Assembly: GCA_023419515.1 (NCBI GenBank)
Contig: JAEZXW010000061.1
Location: 1 to 15,210 of the forward strand
Source of the DNA: Actinomycetes bacterium
GTDB lineage: Bacteria; Actinomycetota; Coriobacteriia; Coriobacteriales; JAEZXW01
Direction: 5' to 3'
DNA length: 15,210 bases
Made by a program: the position numbers and the translations under genes
Notes under the pieces: model-generated
Database searches by the model: none
What the model saw: only the letters and a program-made list of their open reading frames with translations
Told to the model about the DNA's origin: nothing
Shown here: positions 1 through 6,594 of the stretch, piece after piece
Layout: each line of letters starts with the position of its first letter
Position numbering within the stretch: position 1 is the first letter of the stretch

Positions 1-75
1 GATATGTCCCTGGTGGCCAAGCAGATGCGCAACGGCACTTCCCCATGAGCCGGCGCCGATTACTGCAACTCTCAT
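1..75 (-). CDS. gpsA: NAD(P)-dependent glycerol-3-phosphate dehydrogenase, N-terminal 25 codons only
   Basis: GpsA reduces dihydroxyacetone phosphate to sn-glycerol 3-phosphate in the cytoplasm, supplying the backbone for phospholipids. Only the start lies in the window and the gene runs off the low-coordinate edge. The 25 visible residues begin MRVAVIGAGSWGSAVAHLLG, a beta strand followed by the GxGxxG dinucleotide-binding turn in the form GAGSWG that is typical of GpsA. The start ATG overlaps the plsY stop as ATGA. An excellent Shine-Dalgarno sequence, AAGGAGG, ends five bases upstream of the ATG, inside the end of plsY. Position directly after plsY, whose product acylates glycerol 3-phosphate, supports the call. 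The family Rossmann motif is shared with other dehydrogenases, so the name rests partly on context. Confidence 0.85.
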   Translation of the reverse strand, partial: MRVAVIGAGSWGSAVAHLLGHQGHI

Positions 76-746
76 CGTGCCTCCTTGCGCTGGTAGATAC
101 TACGTTCTGTCTTTGCCTTAAGCTTAGCAATGTTTGAACGGTGCGCCCAAATCACTACGATGCTTACGATGATGAGTGGAATGAGGATTGCAGGGCGCGT
201 GGTCGAAAGAAAAGCCGTTGAAACGACTATCATCACGGCTGCGGTCATGCTGCCGATGGAGATGTAGCTCGTTGCAAATGCCACGATCAAAAAGGCAGCA
301 AGTGAAACGAGCGCAGGAATTGGCGCTAAGACCAAAAACGCACCAAGACCGGTGGCAATTCCTTTGTTGCCACCGCGGTATTTTTGCCAGGGCGACAAGA
401 TGTTACCGATCATTCCGGCACAAAAGACCCAGGCCAAAGCAACGGCCTCAGGCGTGCTGTAGAAGGCTGGATGCAAGGCGAATAAGCCTTTGCTCTCAAA
501 CCCACAAATGAGAGTGGTAGCAAAGAGCATGGCCAGAGCACCTTTGGTGGTGTCAAGCAGCAAAATAAAAGCAGCTGGCTTAGGACCTAAGACAGCAACG
601 GCATTGGTAAATCCAGGGTTTCCTGAACCTTCTTTACGTAAGTCAACGCCACAAAACTGCTTGCCGATAAACAGGCCAAAAGAAACCCCGCAGAGCAGAT
701 GTGCAATGATCGCGCAGATGATGGTCTTGATCACCAGTATTGTCAT
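72..746 (-). CDS. plsY: Glycerol-3-phosphate acyltransferase PlsY (divergent motifs)
   Basis: PlsY is a membrane enzyme that moves an acyl group from acyl phosphate to glycerol 3-phosphate, giving lysophosphatidic acid. The 224-residue protein is strongly hydrophobic with several membrane segments and a basic C-terminus. Family motif 1 is visible at residues 40-54 (GSGNPGFTNAVAVLG), motif 2 around 114-134 (GN...RGGNKGIATGLG) and motif 3 at 201-206 (AHRSNI). Three positions differ from the usual pattern: the motif 1 Arg is Ala51, the His of the GH before motif 2 is Asn115, and an extra Asn127 splits the GGKG loop. The start ATG has AGAGGA about eight bases upstream, partly inside a potential hairpin. 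It lies 31 bases after der and overlaps gpsA by four bases, so translation of the pair is probably coupled. It could be a lineage variant or a specialised paralogue; acyltransferase function is inferred. Confidence 0.85.
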   Translation of the reverse strand: MTILVIKTIICAIIAHLLCGVSFGLFIGKQFCGVDLRKEGSGNPGFTNAVAVLGPKPAAFILLLDTTKGALAMLFATTLICGFESKGLFALHPAFYSTPEAVALAWVFCAGMIGNILSPWQKYRGGNKGIATGLGAFLVLAPIPALVSLAAFLIVAFATSYISIGSMTAAVMIVVSTAFLSTTRPAILIPLIIVSIVVIWAHRSNIAKLKAKTERSIYQRKEAR

Positions 747-749
747 AAA

Positions 750-795
750 TGCCGTCCTCTACGTGCGATACGGCACCTTACAGGTCATCGTGCCG
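750..795 (-). promoter_or_regulatory. Two mutually exclusive inverted repeats at the der-plsY junction
   Basis: On the transcript, CGGCAC (790-795) near the end of der can pair with GTGCCG (771-776) just after the der stop, with a 13-base loop holding the stop codon. The same central segment, as TGCCGT (770-775), can instead pair with ACGGCA (750-755), which abuts the plsY Shine-Dalgarno AGAGGA. The shared middle arm makes the two hairpins exclusive. A ribosome finishing der would block the first stem and favour the second, which could tune plsY translation. The base pairing is seen directly; the regulatory role is inference, and six-base arms can occur by chance. Confidence 0.3.
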
Positions 796-2106
796 TTGCT
801 TGTTCTTAAATCGAATCTTTAAGGGTGTGCCAGTAAAATCAAAGGTTTCGCGCAGGCGGTTTTCGAGATAGCGCCTAAAACTGTCGGTTACCATGTCGGG
901 CGAGTTTGCAAAGAACGTGATCTCAGGTGGACAAACCCCCGTCTGCGTCGCGTAATTAATCTTGAGCTGACGCGTTCCCTTGGTGACGGTGTGCCCAAAT
1001 TCTTTAATCTCTTGCACAAGTTTATTGATACGAGAGGTTGTGAGGCGCTGTGCACGGTTTTGAGCGGCGATATCGATGGCATCCCAAATGCGATGGATAG
1101 ATCGACCAGTCAATGCCGAGATACGAATGAGTGGCGCGTAACTCACAAAGCCAAAATTACGCTCAAGTGAAAGCATGACTTCCTCGCGTGCTTCGGGCGT
1201 GGTCAACAGATCCCACTTATTGAGAAGGATCACGAGACCACAACCACGCTCTATGGCGAGGTTAGCCACGCGCTGGTCTTGATCGGTGATGCCAAGAGTT
1301 GAGTCAACGACCAAAAGCGTCACATCAGCACGGTCAATAGCACGCATGGCGCGGACAAAACCGTAGTATTCGATATCGTCGTTGATAACAGATTTTTTGC
1401 GCAGGCCTGCTGTGTCAACAATACGATAGCGGGTTCCCTCATGCTCGACCAAGGTGTCAAGGGCATCGCGGGTGGTGCCTGCGACATCAGAGACGATTGA
1501 ACGCTCTTTCTTGGTCATGCGATTGGTGAGTGATGACTTGCCCGCATTAGGGCGGCCGATGATCGCGACGTTAATGGCATCATCCTCGATAACCTCCTCT
1601 TCCTCTGGCTCAGGTAGCGCTGCAACCACATCATCGAGCAAGTCTCCCGTGCCATGGCCATGGATGGAGCTAACAGGATAAGGATCGCCAAGACCAAATG
1701 AGTAGAAGTCCCAAAGCGCGGACTCATCAGCGGGGTTATCGAGTTTATTGACGACCAAGAAAAGCGGCTTTTTGGAGCGCTTGAGGGTGCGAGCGACGTT
1801 TTCATCCTCAGGGGTTACCCCTGCCCTGCCATCAACTAAAAAGATAATGGCATCCGCCTGCTCGCACGCAAGATACGCTTGATTGGCAATGCTTTCCTGA
1901 AAGATGTCTTGGCTTGCGAGCTCGATGCCGCCGGTGTCAATGAGCGTGAAGGTACGACCGTTCCACTCAGCATCGTGATATGAACGATCACGAGTGACAC
2001 CGGCAGATTCATGGACGATTGCCTGAGAGGTTTGCGCGATGCGGTTCACCAACGTTGATTTGCCAACATTTGGCCTTCCGACGACGGCAACAATGGGGTG
2101 TGCCAT
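778..2106 (-). CDS. der: Ribosome biogenesis GTPase Der (EngA), tandem G domains
   Basis: Der is an essential GTPase that assists late assembly of the 50S ribosomal subunit. The 442-residue protein has the diagnostic double G-domain layout. Domain 1 shows GRPNVGKS at 10-17, DTGG at 57-60 and NKLD at 120-123. Domain 2 shows GRPNAGKS at 184-191, DTAG at 231-234 and NKWD at 296-299. An acidic linker (PEPEEEEVIEDD, about 166-177) separates them, and a KH-like C-terminal domain runs from about 355 to 436 with a basic tail. All nucleotide-binding motifs are intact and the length is normal. The ATG start has AAGGGA eight bases upstream. It lies 86 bases after pnp and 31 bases before plsY. No terminator or convincing promoter is seen in the pnp-der gap, so it is probably cotranscribed with pnp. 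Confidence 0.98.
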   Translation of the reverse strand: MAHPIVAVVGRPNVGKSTLVNRIAQTSQAIVHESAGVTRDRSYHDAEWNGRTFTLIDTGGIELASQDIFQESIANQAYLACEQADAIIFLVDGRAGVTPEDENVARTLKRSKKPLFLVVNKLDNPADESALWDFYSFGLGDPYPVSSIHGHGTGDLLDDVVAALPEPEEEEVIEDDAINVAIIGRPNAGKSSLTNRMTKKERSIVSDVAGTTRDALDTLVEHEGTRYRIVDTAGLRKKSVINDDIEYYGFVRAMRAIDRADVTLLVVDSTLGITDQDQRVANLAIERGCGLVILLNKWDLLTTPEAREEVMLSLERNFGFVSYAPLIRISALTGRSIHRIWDAIDIAAQNRAQRLTTSRINKLVQEIKEFGHTVTKGTRQLKINYATQTGVCPPEITFFANSPDMVTDSFRRYLENRLRETFDFTGTPLKIRFKNKQRHDDL

Positions 2107-2192
2107 GCGATCATCCCTTCATGCTCATCTTACTTAACGTACCAATTGACCTTAAGTGTTGCGGTCATAAGCGCTCGTAAGGCGCTGTTTGC

Positions 2193-4391
2193 CTAGTGGC
2201 TCCTGCGAGGACGCTGCTCAGAGCGGCCCTCGTGATGATCACCTCGATCACGGCGGTTGCCGCGGTCACGTCGATCGTGGTTGCGATCATTGTTGGGGCG
2301 AGAGCTGACAGGAGCATCAGGCTTGTTCAAGCGATCGAGGCTGATCTTACCCTTCTCGTCAATCTCGATGATCTTGACCTCAACCTCATCGCCCAAGTTG
2401 AGCATGTCCTCAACCTTCTCAAGGCGACCATTTGCCATGCGTGAGATGTGCAAGAGTCCATCTTTACCTGGCAGAAGCTCAACGAAAGCGCCGAATGGCT
2501 GAATACCAACGATGCGTCCGGTGTAAACCTCGCCAAGCTCAGGTTCCTTGACGATGAGTTCGATCTGACGGCGAGCCTCAAGACCACCTTCGTCGCGTGA
2601 AGCTATATAGACGGTACCGTCCTCGTTGATCTCAATAGTGGCGCCCGTTTCGTCCTGAATACCGCGAATAACCTTGCCGCCACTACCAATGACGTCACGG
2701 ATCTTATCAACAGGGATGCGGATGGTCTCGATATGCGGAGCGTTGCTTTTGAGGCTTGTACGTGGTTCGGGAATCATCTCGAGCATTTTATCGAGGATAA
2801 ACGCACGGCCTTCTTTTGCCTGGCCAAGCGCCTCGGTCAAAACCTCGAGACTCAAGCCCTTTGCCTTGTTGTCCATCTGTAGCGCAGTAATACCCTTGCT
2901 CGTGCCACAAACCTTAAAGTCCATATCGCCGAGGAAGTCCTCAACACCCTGAATGTCACTCAAAATGACATGGGTATCGCCCTCCTGGATGAGACCCATT
3001 GCGATACCGGAAACAGGACGCTTGATTGGCACGCCGCCGTCCATGAGCGCAAGCGTTGAACCACAGGTAGATGCCATGGATGATGAGCCGTTTGACTCGG
3101 TGACCTCAGAGACCACACGAATGGCATATGGGAACTCATCCTCGCTTGGGATAACGGGCAACAATGCACGCTCAGCGAGGTTGCCGTGACCGATTTCGCG
3201 GCGCTTAGGAGCACCCATGCGGCCGACCTCACCCGTGCAATAGGGCGGGAAGTTGTAATGATGAATGTAGCGCTTGCCTTCGACCGGCTCGATAGTATCA
3301 AGGCGCTGCCACTCATTGAGCATCCCGAGGCTCAAAACAGAAAGTACCTGGGTCTGACCACGTGTAAAGAGACCCGAGCCGTGAACGAGTGGGAGAAAAT
3401 CAGGGCTTACGGTAATGGGTCGAATCTCGGTGGTGGTGCGATCGTCTACGCGCTTGCCGGTCTCGATGACCATGGTGCGCATCGCACGCTTTTCGAGGAG
3501 CTTAAGCTCACTAGGGATAAATGAGGCAAACTCCTCACGCTCTTCTTCGGTGAAGGTTGCGAGAATTTCTTCCTTGACGGCTGCAACACGATCCTGACGC
3601 TCAAGCTTTTCTGGGTAGCGCAGCGCTTCAACCATAGCGTTGTAGTGAGCAAAGACACGCTCATGAACCATCTCGTTGGGCTCAACGAGTTCAAAGTGCT
3701 GAGGCTCGATCTCGCACTTTGCCAAGAAGCGCTCGATTGCATCGCAAAACTCACCGATAACACCCTGTGCAAAGGCAAACGCTTCGAGCATCTCGTCTTC
3801 TGGCACCTCGTGAGCGCTTGCCTCAACCATGGAGATAAAGTCGCGGGTACCGGCTATCTCGAGTTCGAGATCAGAGTTTTCAAGCTCCTCATAGGTTGGG
3901 TTGACGAGAAACTCGCCCGTCGTCACATCGCGACCGATGCGAACGCAGGCGATTGGTCCTTCAAATGGCACGCCACCAACGGCGAGAGCTGCGCTGGCTC
4001 CCATGACGCAGATGACATCAGGCTGGTTGTGTTGATCGGCGACCAGTGGCATAGCAACGATCTGAACTTCATTGCGAAAACCATCGGCAAAGCTTGGGCG
4101 CAGCGGGCGATCGATCATGCGTGCTGCAAGCGTGCCCTTCTCAGACGCCTTACCCTCACGCTTGAGATAGCCGCCTGGAATGCGACCGACGGCATACATG
4201 CGCTCCTCGTAGTTGACCGTCAATGGAAAGAAGTCGTAATCCTTCTGCTCCTTTGACACAACGGCGGTCACCAGCACCGTGGTGTCGCCCTGACGAACGA
4301 TCACGGCACCCGTTGCCTGGCGAGCAACCTCGCCCGTCTCGAGCGAATAGGTCTTGCCGTACAGTTCAAATGTTTCTACAACCTTTGTCAT
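2193..4391 (-). CDS. pnp: Polyribonucleotide nucleotidyltransferase (PNPase)
   Basis: PNPase degrades RNA from the 3' end using phosphate, releasing nucleoside diphosphates, and can add tails in reverse; it works as a ring-shaped trimer. The 732 residues contain RNase PH-like domain 1 (about 1-145), a helical domain (about 150-300), RNase PH-like domain 2 (about 310-540) with the acidic active-site stretch LGDMDF at 487-492, a KH domain with GSGG at 569-572, and an S1 domain (about 618-687). The last 40 residues are rich in Arg, Asp and His, including a doubled RRDRG, and look disordered. The start ATG directly follows three repeats containing AGAGG. The gene follows rpsO, as in most bacteria, but a strong terminator lies between them, so its output is probably limited by readthrough. 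Confidence 0.98.
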   Translation of the reverse strand: MTKVVETFELYGKTYSLETGEVARQATGAVIVRQGDTTVLVTAVVSKEQKDYDFFPLTVNYEERMYAVGRIPGGYLKREGKASEKGTLAARMIDRPLRPSFADGFRNEVQIVAMPLVADQHNQPDVICVMGASAALAVGGVPFEGPIACVRIGRDVTTGEFLVNPTYEELENSDLELEIAGTRDFISMVEASAHEVPEDEMLEAFAFAQGVIGEFCDAIERFLAKCEIEPQHFELVEPNEMVHERVFAHYNAMVEALRYPEKLERQDRVAAVKEEILATFTEEEREEFASFIPSELKLLEKRAMRTMVIETGKRVDDRTTTEIRPITVSPDFLPLVHGSGLFTRGQTQVLSVLSLGMLNEWQRLDTIEPVEGKRYIHHYNFPPYCTGEVGRMGAPKRREIGHGNLAERALLPVIPSEDEFPYAIRVVSEVTESNGSSSMASTCGSTLALMDGGVPIKRPVSGIAMGLIQEGDTHVILSDIQGVEDFLGDMDFKVCGTSKGITALQMDNKAKGLSLEVLTEALGQAKEGRAFILDKMLEMIPEPRTSLKSNAPHIETIRIPVDKIRDVIGSGGKVIRGIQDETGATIEINEDGTVYIASRDEGGLEARRQIELIVKEPELGEVYTGRIVGIQPFGAFVELLPGKDGLLHISRMANGRLEKVEDMLNLGDEVEVKIIEIDEKGKISLDRLNKPDAPVSSRPNNDRNHDRRDRGNRRDRGDHHEGRSEQRPRRSH

Positions 4392-4410
4392 CCTCTAACC
4401 TCTAACCTCT
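4392..4410 (-). repeat. Tandem 7-bp repeat making three Shine-Dalgarno copies before pnp
   Basis: The 19 bases immediately before the pnp ATG read, on the transcript, AGAGGTT-AGAGGTT-AGAGG. Each copy holds AGAGG, a match to the anti-Shine-Dalgarno. The copy touching the ATG is too close to serve as a ribosome site; the middle copy, with seven bases between it and the ATG, has ideal spacing; the third is far. The repeat is seen directly. Copy number could change by slippage and alter spacing, which is inference. Confidence 0.7.
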
Positions 4411-4413
4411 GGT

Positions 4414-4429
4414 GCGTCACCCTTGACGC
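4414..4429 (-). promoter_or_regulatory. Hairpin in the pnp leader
   Basis: On the transcript GCGTCA-AGGG-TGACGC forms a perfect six-pair stem with a four-base loop, just downstream of the terminator U-tract and four bases before the tandem Shine-Dalgarno repeat. In enterobacteria the pnp leader also holds a stem that takes part in autoregulation through RNase III and PNPase. A similar role here is only an analogy. There is no U-run after it, so it is not a terminator. Confidence 0.45.
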
Positions 4430-4436
4430 GGTTTTC

Positions 4437-4471
4437 AAAAAAAGAGGTCGGCTGTTGTAGTGACCGACCTC
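4437..4471 (-). terminator. Intrinsic terminator between rpsO and pnp
   Basis: On the transcript the stem GAGGTCGG / CCGACCTC (eight perfect pairs, 12-base loop) is followed at once by seven U residues. It starts 41 bases after the rpsO stop. This is a textbook Rho-independent terminator for rpsO. Since pnp starts only 45 bases beyond the U-tract and no clear promoter is seen there, it probably acts as an attenuator that sets the ratio of S15 to PNPase. Confidence 0.93.
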
Positions 4472-4512
4472 CTGAACATGCGTAACTTGTTTTCACACAA
4501 ATGGTGATCAAA

Positions 4513-4791
4513 TTACTTGATGTTGTCGCGCAAGCCAAGCTTCTTAATAAGCTCACGGTACTCGTCGATGTTGCGGTTCTTGATGTAGACCAAGAGACGA
4601 CGACGCTTACCAACGAGCATCAACAGACCGCGGCGCGTGTGAAAGTCCTTCTTGTGAACCTTCATGTGCTCGGTCAACTCACGGATGCGCTCGCTCAGAA
4701 GAGCAACTTGCACGGCAGCAGAACCAGAGTCTTGCTCATTTTGACCAAACTCCTTGATGAGTTCTGCCTTGCGCTCCTTAGTCAGTGGCAT
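4513..4791 (-). CDS. rpsO: 30S ribosomal protein S15
   Basis: S15 is a primary 16S rRNA-binding protein that organises the central domain of the 30S subunit. The chosen start gives 92 residues, close to the usual 88-90, beginning MPLTKERKAELI. Family hallmarks are visible: GSAAVQVALLSERI at 23-36, and HKKD followed by HTRRGLL at 46-57, which holds the rRNA-contacting His and Asp positions (His42 and Asp49). The ATG at 4789-4791 was preferred over an in-frame GTG three codons upstream because AAGG sits nine bases before the ATG but would touch the GTG. A candidate promoter lies upstream and a strong terminator downstream, so rpsO can form its own short transcript. No long structured leader for S15 autoregulation is apparent if that promoter is used. 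Confidence 0.97.
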   Translation of the reverse strand: MPLTKERKAELIKEFGQNEQDSGSAAVQVALLSERIRELTEHMKVHKKDFHTRRGLLMLVGKRRRLLVYIKNRNIDEYRELIKKLGLRDNIK

Positions 4792-4825
4792 GTGATCCAC
4801 CCTTCACTTCTTACCTTGCCCCTGT

Positions 4826-4854
4826 GTAATACGTGAGAGCGCACGTGAAAACAA
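4826..4854 (-). promoter_or_regulatory. Candidate rpsO promoter with an inverted repeat in the spacer
   Basis: Reading on the minus strand, TTGTTT (4849-4854) and TATTAC (4826-4831) are separated by 17 bases and resemble sigma-70 -35 and -10 boxes (three and four of six matches). The spacer carries the dyad ACGTG-CGCTCT-CACGT (4831-4846), five-base arms, which could be an operator, or a hairpin if transcribed from further upstream. The boxes are modest matches, so the call is tentative. The recO stop lies at 4887. Confidence 0.4.
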
Positions 4855-4886
4855 AGGAACAGGCGCTAATACAACAGCTCACTATG

Positions 4887-5696
4887 TTACTGATTAGGGC
4901 TTTTGGTGTCGAGCAAAAGGCTTGTTTTGCGTGATATCTCCGCAAAAAACTCGAGGGATTTGATGCGTGAGAGTGTTTGGGTTCTCGTCCATTCGTGCGC
5001 GAGGCTCAATAAGGTTTGCGCGAGCTTTACGTCGAGGTCTGCTGTGATGAGCTCATCGAAGGGAAGCTTGATGAGTGCCTGCAGCCAACCGATGAGTGCT
5101 CTATCAATTGCACGAATGTTTTCAGCATCGTGATTAAGGCAGCTGTCACAGATAATGCCGCCCTGAACGGGGTCAAAATAGCATTGGTGACCTTCGAGCG
5201 ACTCAAAGCAGCTTACGCATGAGTCGAGATGAATACGCCAGCCCTCTTTGGCGGTTGCCTTAAAAGCAAAGGCGGCAACGAGGATGAGTGCCGCTTGCAT
5301 GGTGAGCGATGGGTTATCAAGCAAAAAAAGCGCCTTGTTGAGCATGGCAAAGACGCTCGGGTCGACCGCGTCTTCTCGGCTTAAGATCTCGGCAATTTGA
5401 CAGAGACTACTGGCAGCAGCTGCTGTGATCATGTCGTGGGAAATCGAGTTGCGTTTGGTGATAAGCCCAGCCTCTCTCAGATAGGCTAAGTTGCCTTTAC
5501 CTGCTTGGATCAGGAGATCAACGTGGTTGGCAAGTTCAACGCGGGCGCAAAACGGCGATCGAGGCTTGCGAGCACCCTTGGCAATGAGTTGGTGCTGAGT
5601 GCCATCGGCGGCAAGCACCGTGATGATGAGATCGGTCTCTTTGAGCTTGGTTTGTTTGATGACGATCGCTTCGATCCGTGCAGTGGGCTGCGCCAT
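4887..5696 (-). CDS. recO: DNA repair protein RecO
   Basis: RecO mediates RecA loading on SSB-coated single-stranded DNA in the RecF pathway and anneals complementary strands. The 269-residue protein has an N-terminal OB-fold (about 1-80, starting with the typical IEAIVIKQTKLKETDLIITVL) followed by a helical domain. That domain carries a zinc-site pattern: CVSC at 160-163 and CDSC at 183-186, with one more Cys at 172. Length is normal for the family. The ATG is nine bases after the deoC stop, and the Shine-Dalgarno TAGGA overlaps that stop, which suggests coupled translation. Location after era is common in both Actinobacteria and Firmicutes, though here deoC intervenes. Confidence 0.95.
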   Translation of the reverse strand: MAQPTARIEAIVIKQTKLKETDLIITVLAADGTQHQLIAKGARKPRSPFCARVELANHVDLLIQAGKGNLAYLREAGLITKRNSISHDMITAAAASSLCQIAEILSREDAVDPSVFAMLNKALFLLDNPSLTMQAALILVAAFAFKATAKEGWRIHLDSCVSCFESLEGHQCYFDPVQGGIICDSCLNHDAENIRAIDRALIGWLQALIKLPFDELITADLDVKLAQTLLSLAHEWTRTQTLSRIKSLEFFAEISRKTSLLLDTKSPNQ

Positions 5697-5705
5697 GGGG
5701 TGATC

Positions 5706-6506
5706 CTACTGATGGCGCTCAGCGTGATGCAGGATATAGTCGAGTTCTTCAAGGAGCTTTAAGCCTCGCGAGGTGCCAAGGCGAGTGGCGCCTGTATCGA
5801 TCAGATCAAGTGCCTGCTCAAGCGTAGCGATGCCGCCTGAAGCCTTGATTCCAAGCTCGGCAGGAGCGTGTGCCTTGATGATCTCGATGTCATTGAGGCT
5901 GACGCCGCGCGAGCCAAAGCCGGTTGAGGTCTTAATGAAGTTTGCTCCCGTGTTGGCGATAAGCTCAGTTGCCTGCTCGATGTGTTCATCGGTAAGCAGT
6001 GCAGTTTCGATGATGACCTTGAATGTAAGCTCCTCCTCAAGATTAAGGGCAGCTGCTTGCTCTTTTCCTGCGTTGATCACGCGCGTAATAGCATCGTAGA
6101 CATAGCCGTAGTGGCCCTCGACAAACTCGCCGACATTCATGACAAGATCAATCTCGCGAGCACCCGCCTCGATGAGCTCTTGGGTCATCGTACAGTTTGC
6201 CTTTATTGTTGTATTGCCATGCGGAAAGCCAACCGTGCTGCAGACACGAGTTGGGCATGACTGGGTTGCCGCATGAGCCTCGGGTACCAAAAATGGCGTG
6301 ACGCAGAGCGTTGCGAAGCTCTTATGAGCGTATTGCTGCGCCCACTGGATAAAGCTGTTCTCGCCCAAGGCGGGGTTAAGATTCGTTTGATCGATGAGGC
6401 GAGCAAAAGCATGCATGACCTGGGATGTTGATGCTTGCTCCTCAAGGCCGAGGGTTTTAGTAATACGGGCAACACTGAGGGCTTCTGAATGCAAAGGAGC
6501 GTTCAT
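5706..6506 (-). CDS. deoC: Deoxyribose-phosphate aldolase
   Basis: DeoC splits 2-deoxyribose 5-phosphate into glyceraldehyde 3-phosphate and acetaldehyde in deoxynucleoside catabolism. With the chosen start the protein has 266 residues and a TIM-barrel pattern. The Schiff-base lysine lies in FIKTSTGF (Lys192), the second active-site lysine in GIKASGGI (Lys221), and the catalytic Asp in EIDLVMNVG (Asp120). The ATG at 6504-6506 was chosen because AAAGG stands seven bases upstream; the earlier in-frame ATG at 6530 has no ribosome site. An N-terminal extension of about 40 residues precedes the barrel, as in longer actinobacterial DeoC. It sits between era and recO in a cluster otherwise concerned with ribosomes and repair. 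The gap to era is 78 bases. Confidence 0.96.
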   Translation of the reverse strand: MNAPLHSEALSVARITKTLGLEEQASTSQVMHAFARLIDQTNLNPALGENSFIQWAQQYAHKSFATLCVTPFLVPEAHAATQSCPTRVCSTVGFPHGNTTIKANCTMTQELIEAGAREIDLVMNVGEFVEGHYGYVYDAITRVINAGKEQAAALNLEEELTFKVIIETALLTDEHIEQATELIANTGANFIKTSTGFGSRGVSLNDIEIIKAHAPAELGIKASGGIATLEQALDLIDTGATRLGTSRGLKLLEELDYILHHAERHQ

Positions 6507-6549
6507 ACCGTGCCTTTCATAGTGTGTCATTAACCAGAGACTGAGAGGC

Positions 6550-6594
6550 TATCGTTGCGAGAGCTGTCTTTACGAGAGCCGCCTTTATGAGAAG
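6550..6594. repeat. Imperfect 15-bp tandem repeat over the era 3' end
   Basis: Three 15-base units (6550-6564, 6565-6579, 6580-6594) are recognisable on the plus strand. Units 1 and 2 match at 12 of 15 positions and share CGAGAGC; unit 3 matches unit 2 at 10 of 15 and includes the era stop codon. It looks like a decayed duplication that extended the intergenic region. No function is apparent. Confidence 0.4.

Noticed and set aside
2170..2186. Small dyad AGCGC-N7-GCGCT after the pnp stop as a terminator
   Set aside because: The stem is only five pairs and no U-tract follows on the transcript.
3645..4256. 203-codon open frame on the plus strand inside pnp
   Set aside because: It lies antisense to the conserved PNPase N-terminal domains and has no recognisable motif; it is a shadow of the real codons.
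4792..4800. GTG start three codons upstream in rpsO
   Set aside because: The Shine-Dalgarno AAGGG would touch this GTG, whereas it is well spaced for the ATG at 4791.
6507..6530. Upstream ATG for deoC
   Set aside because: No Shine-Dalgarno before it; AAAGG is placed correctly for the ATG at 6506.
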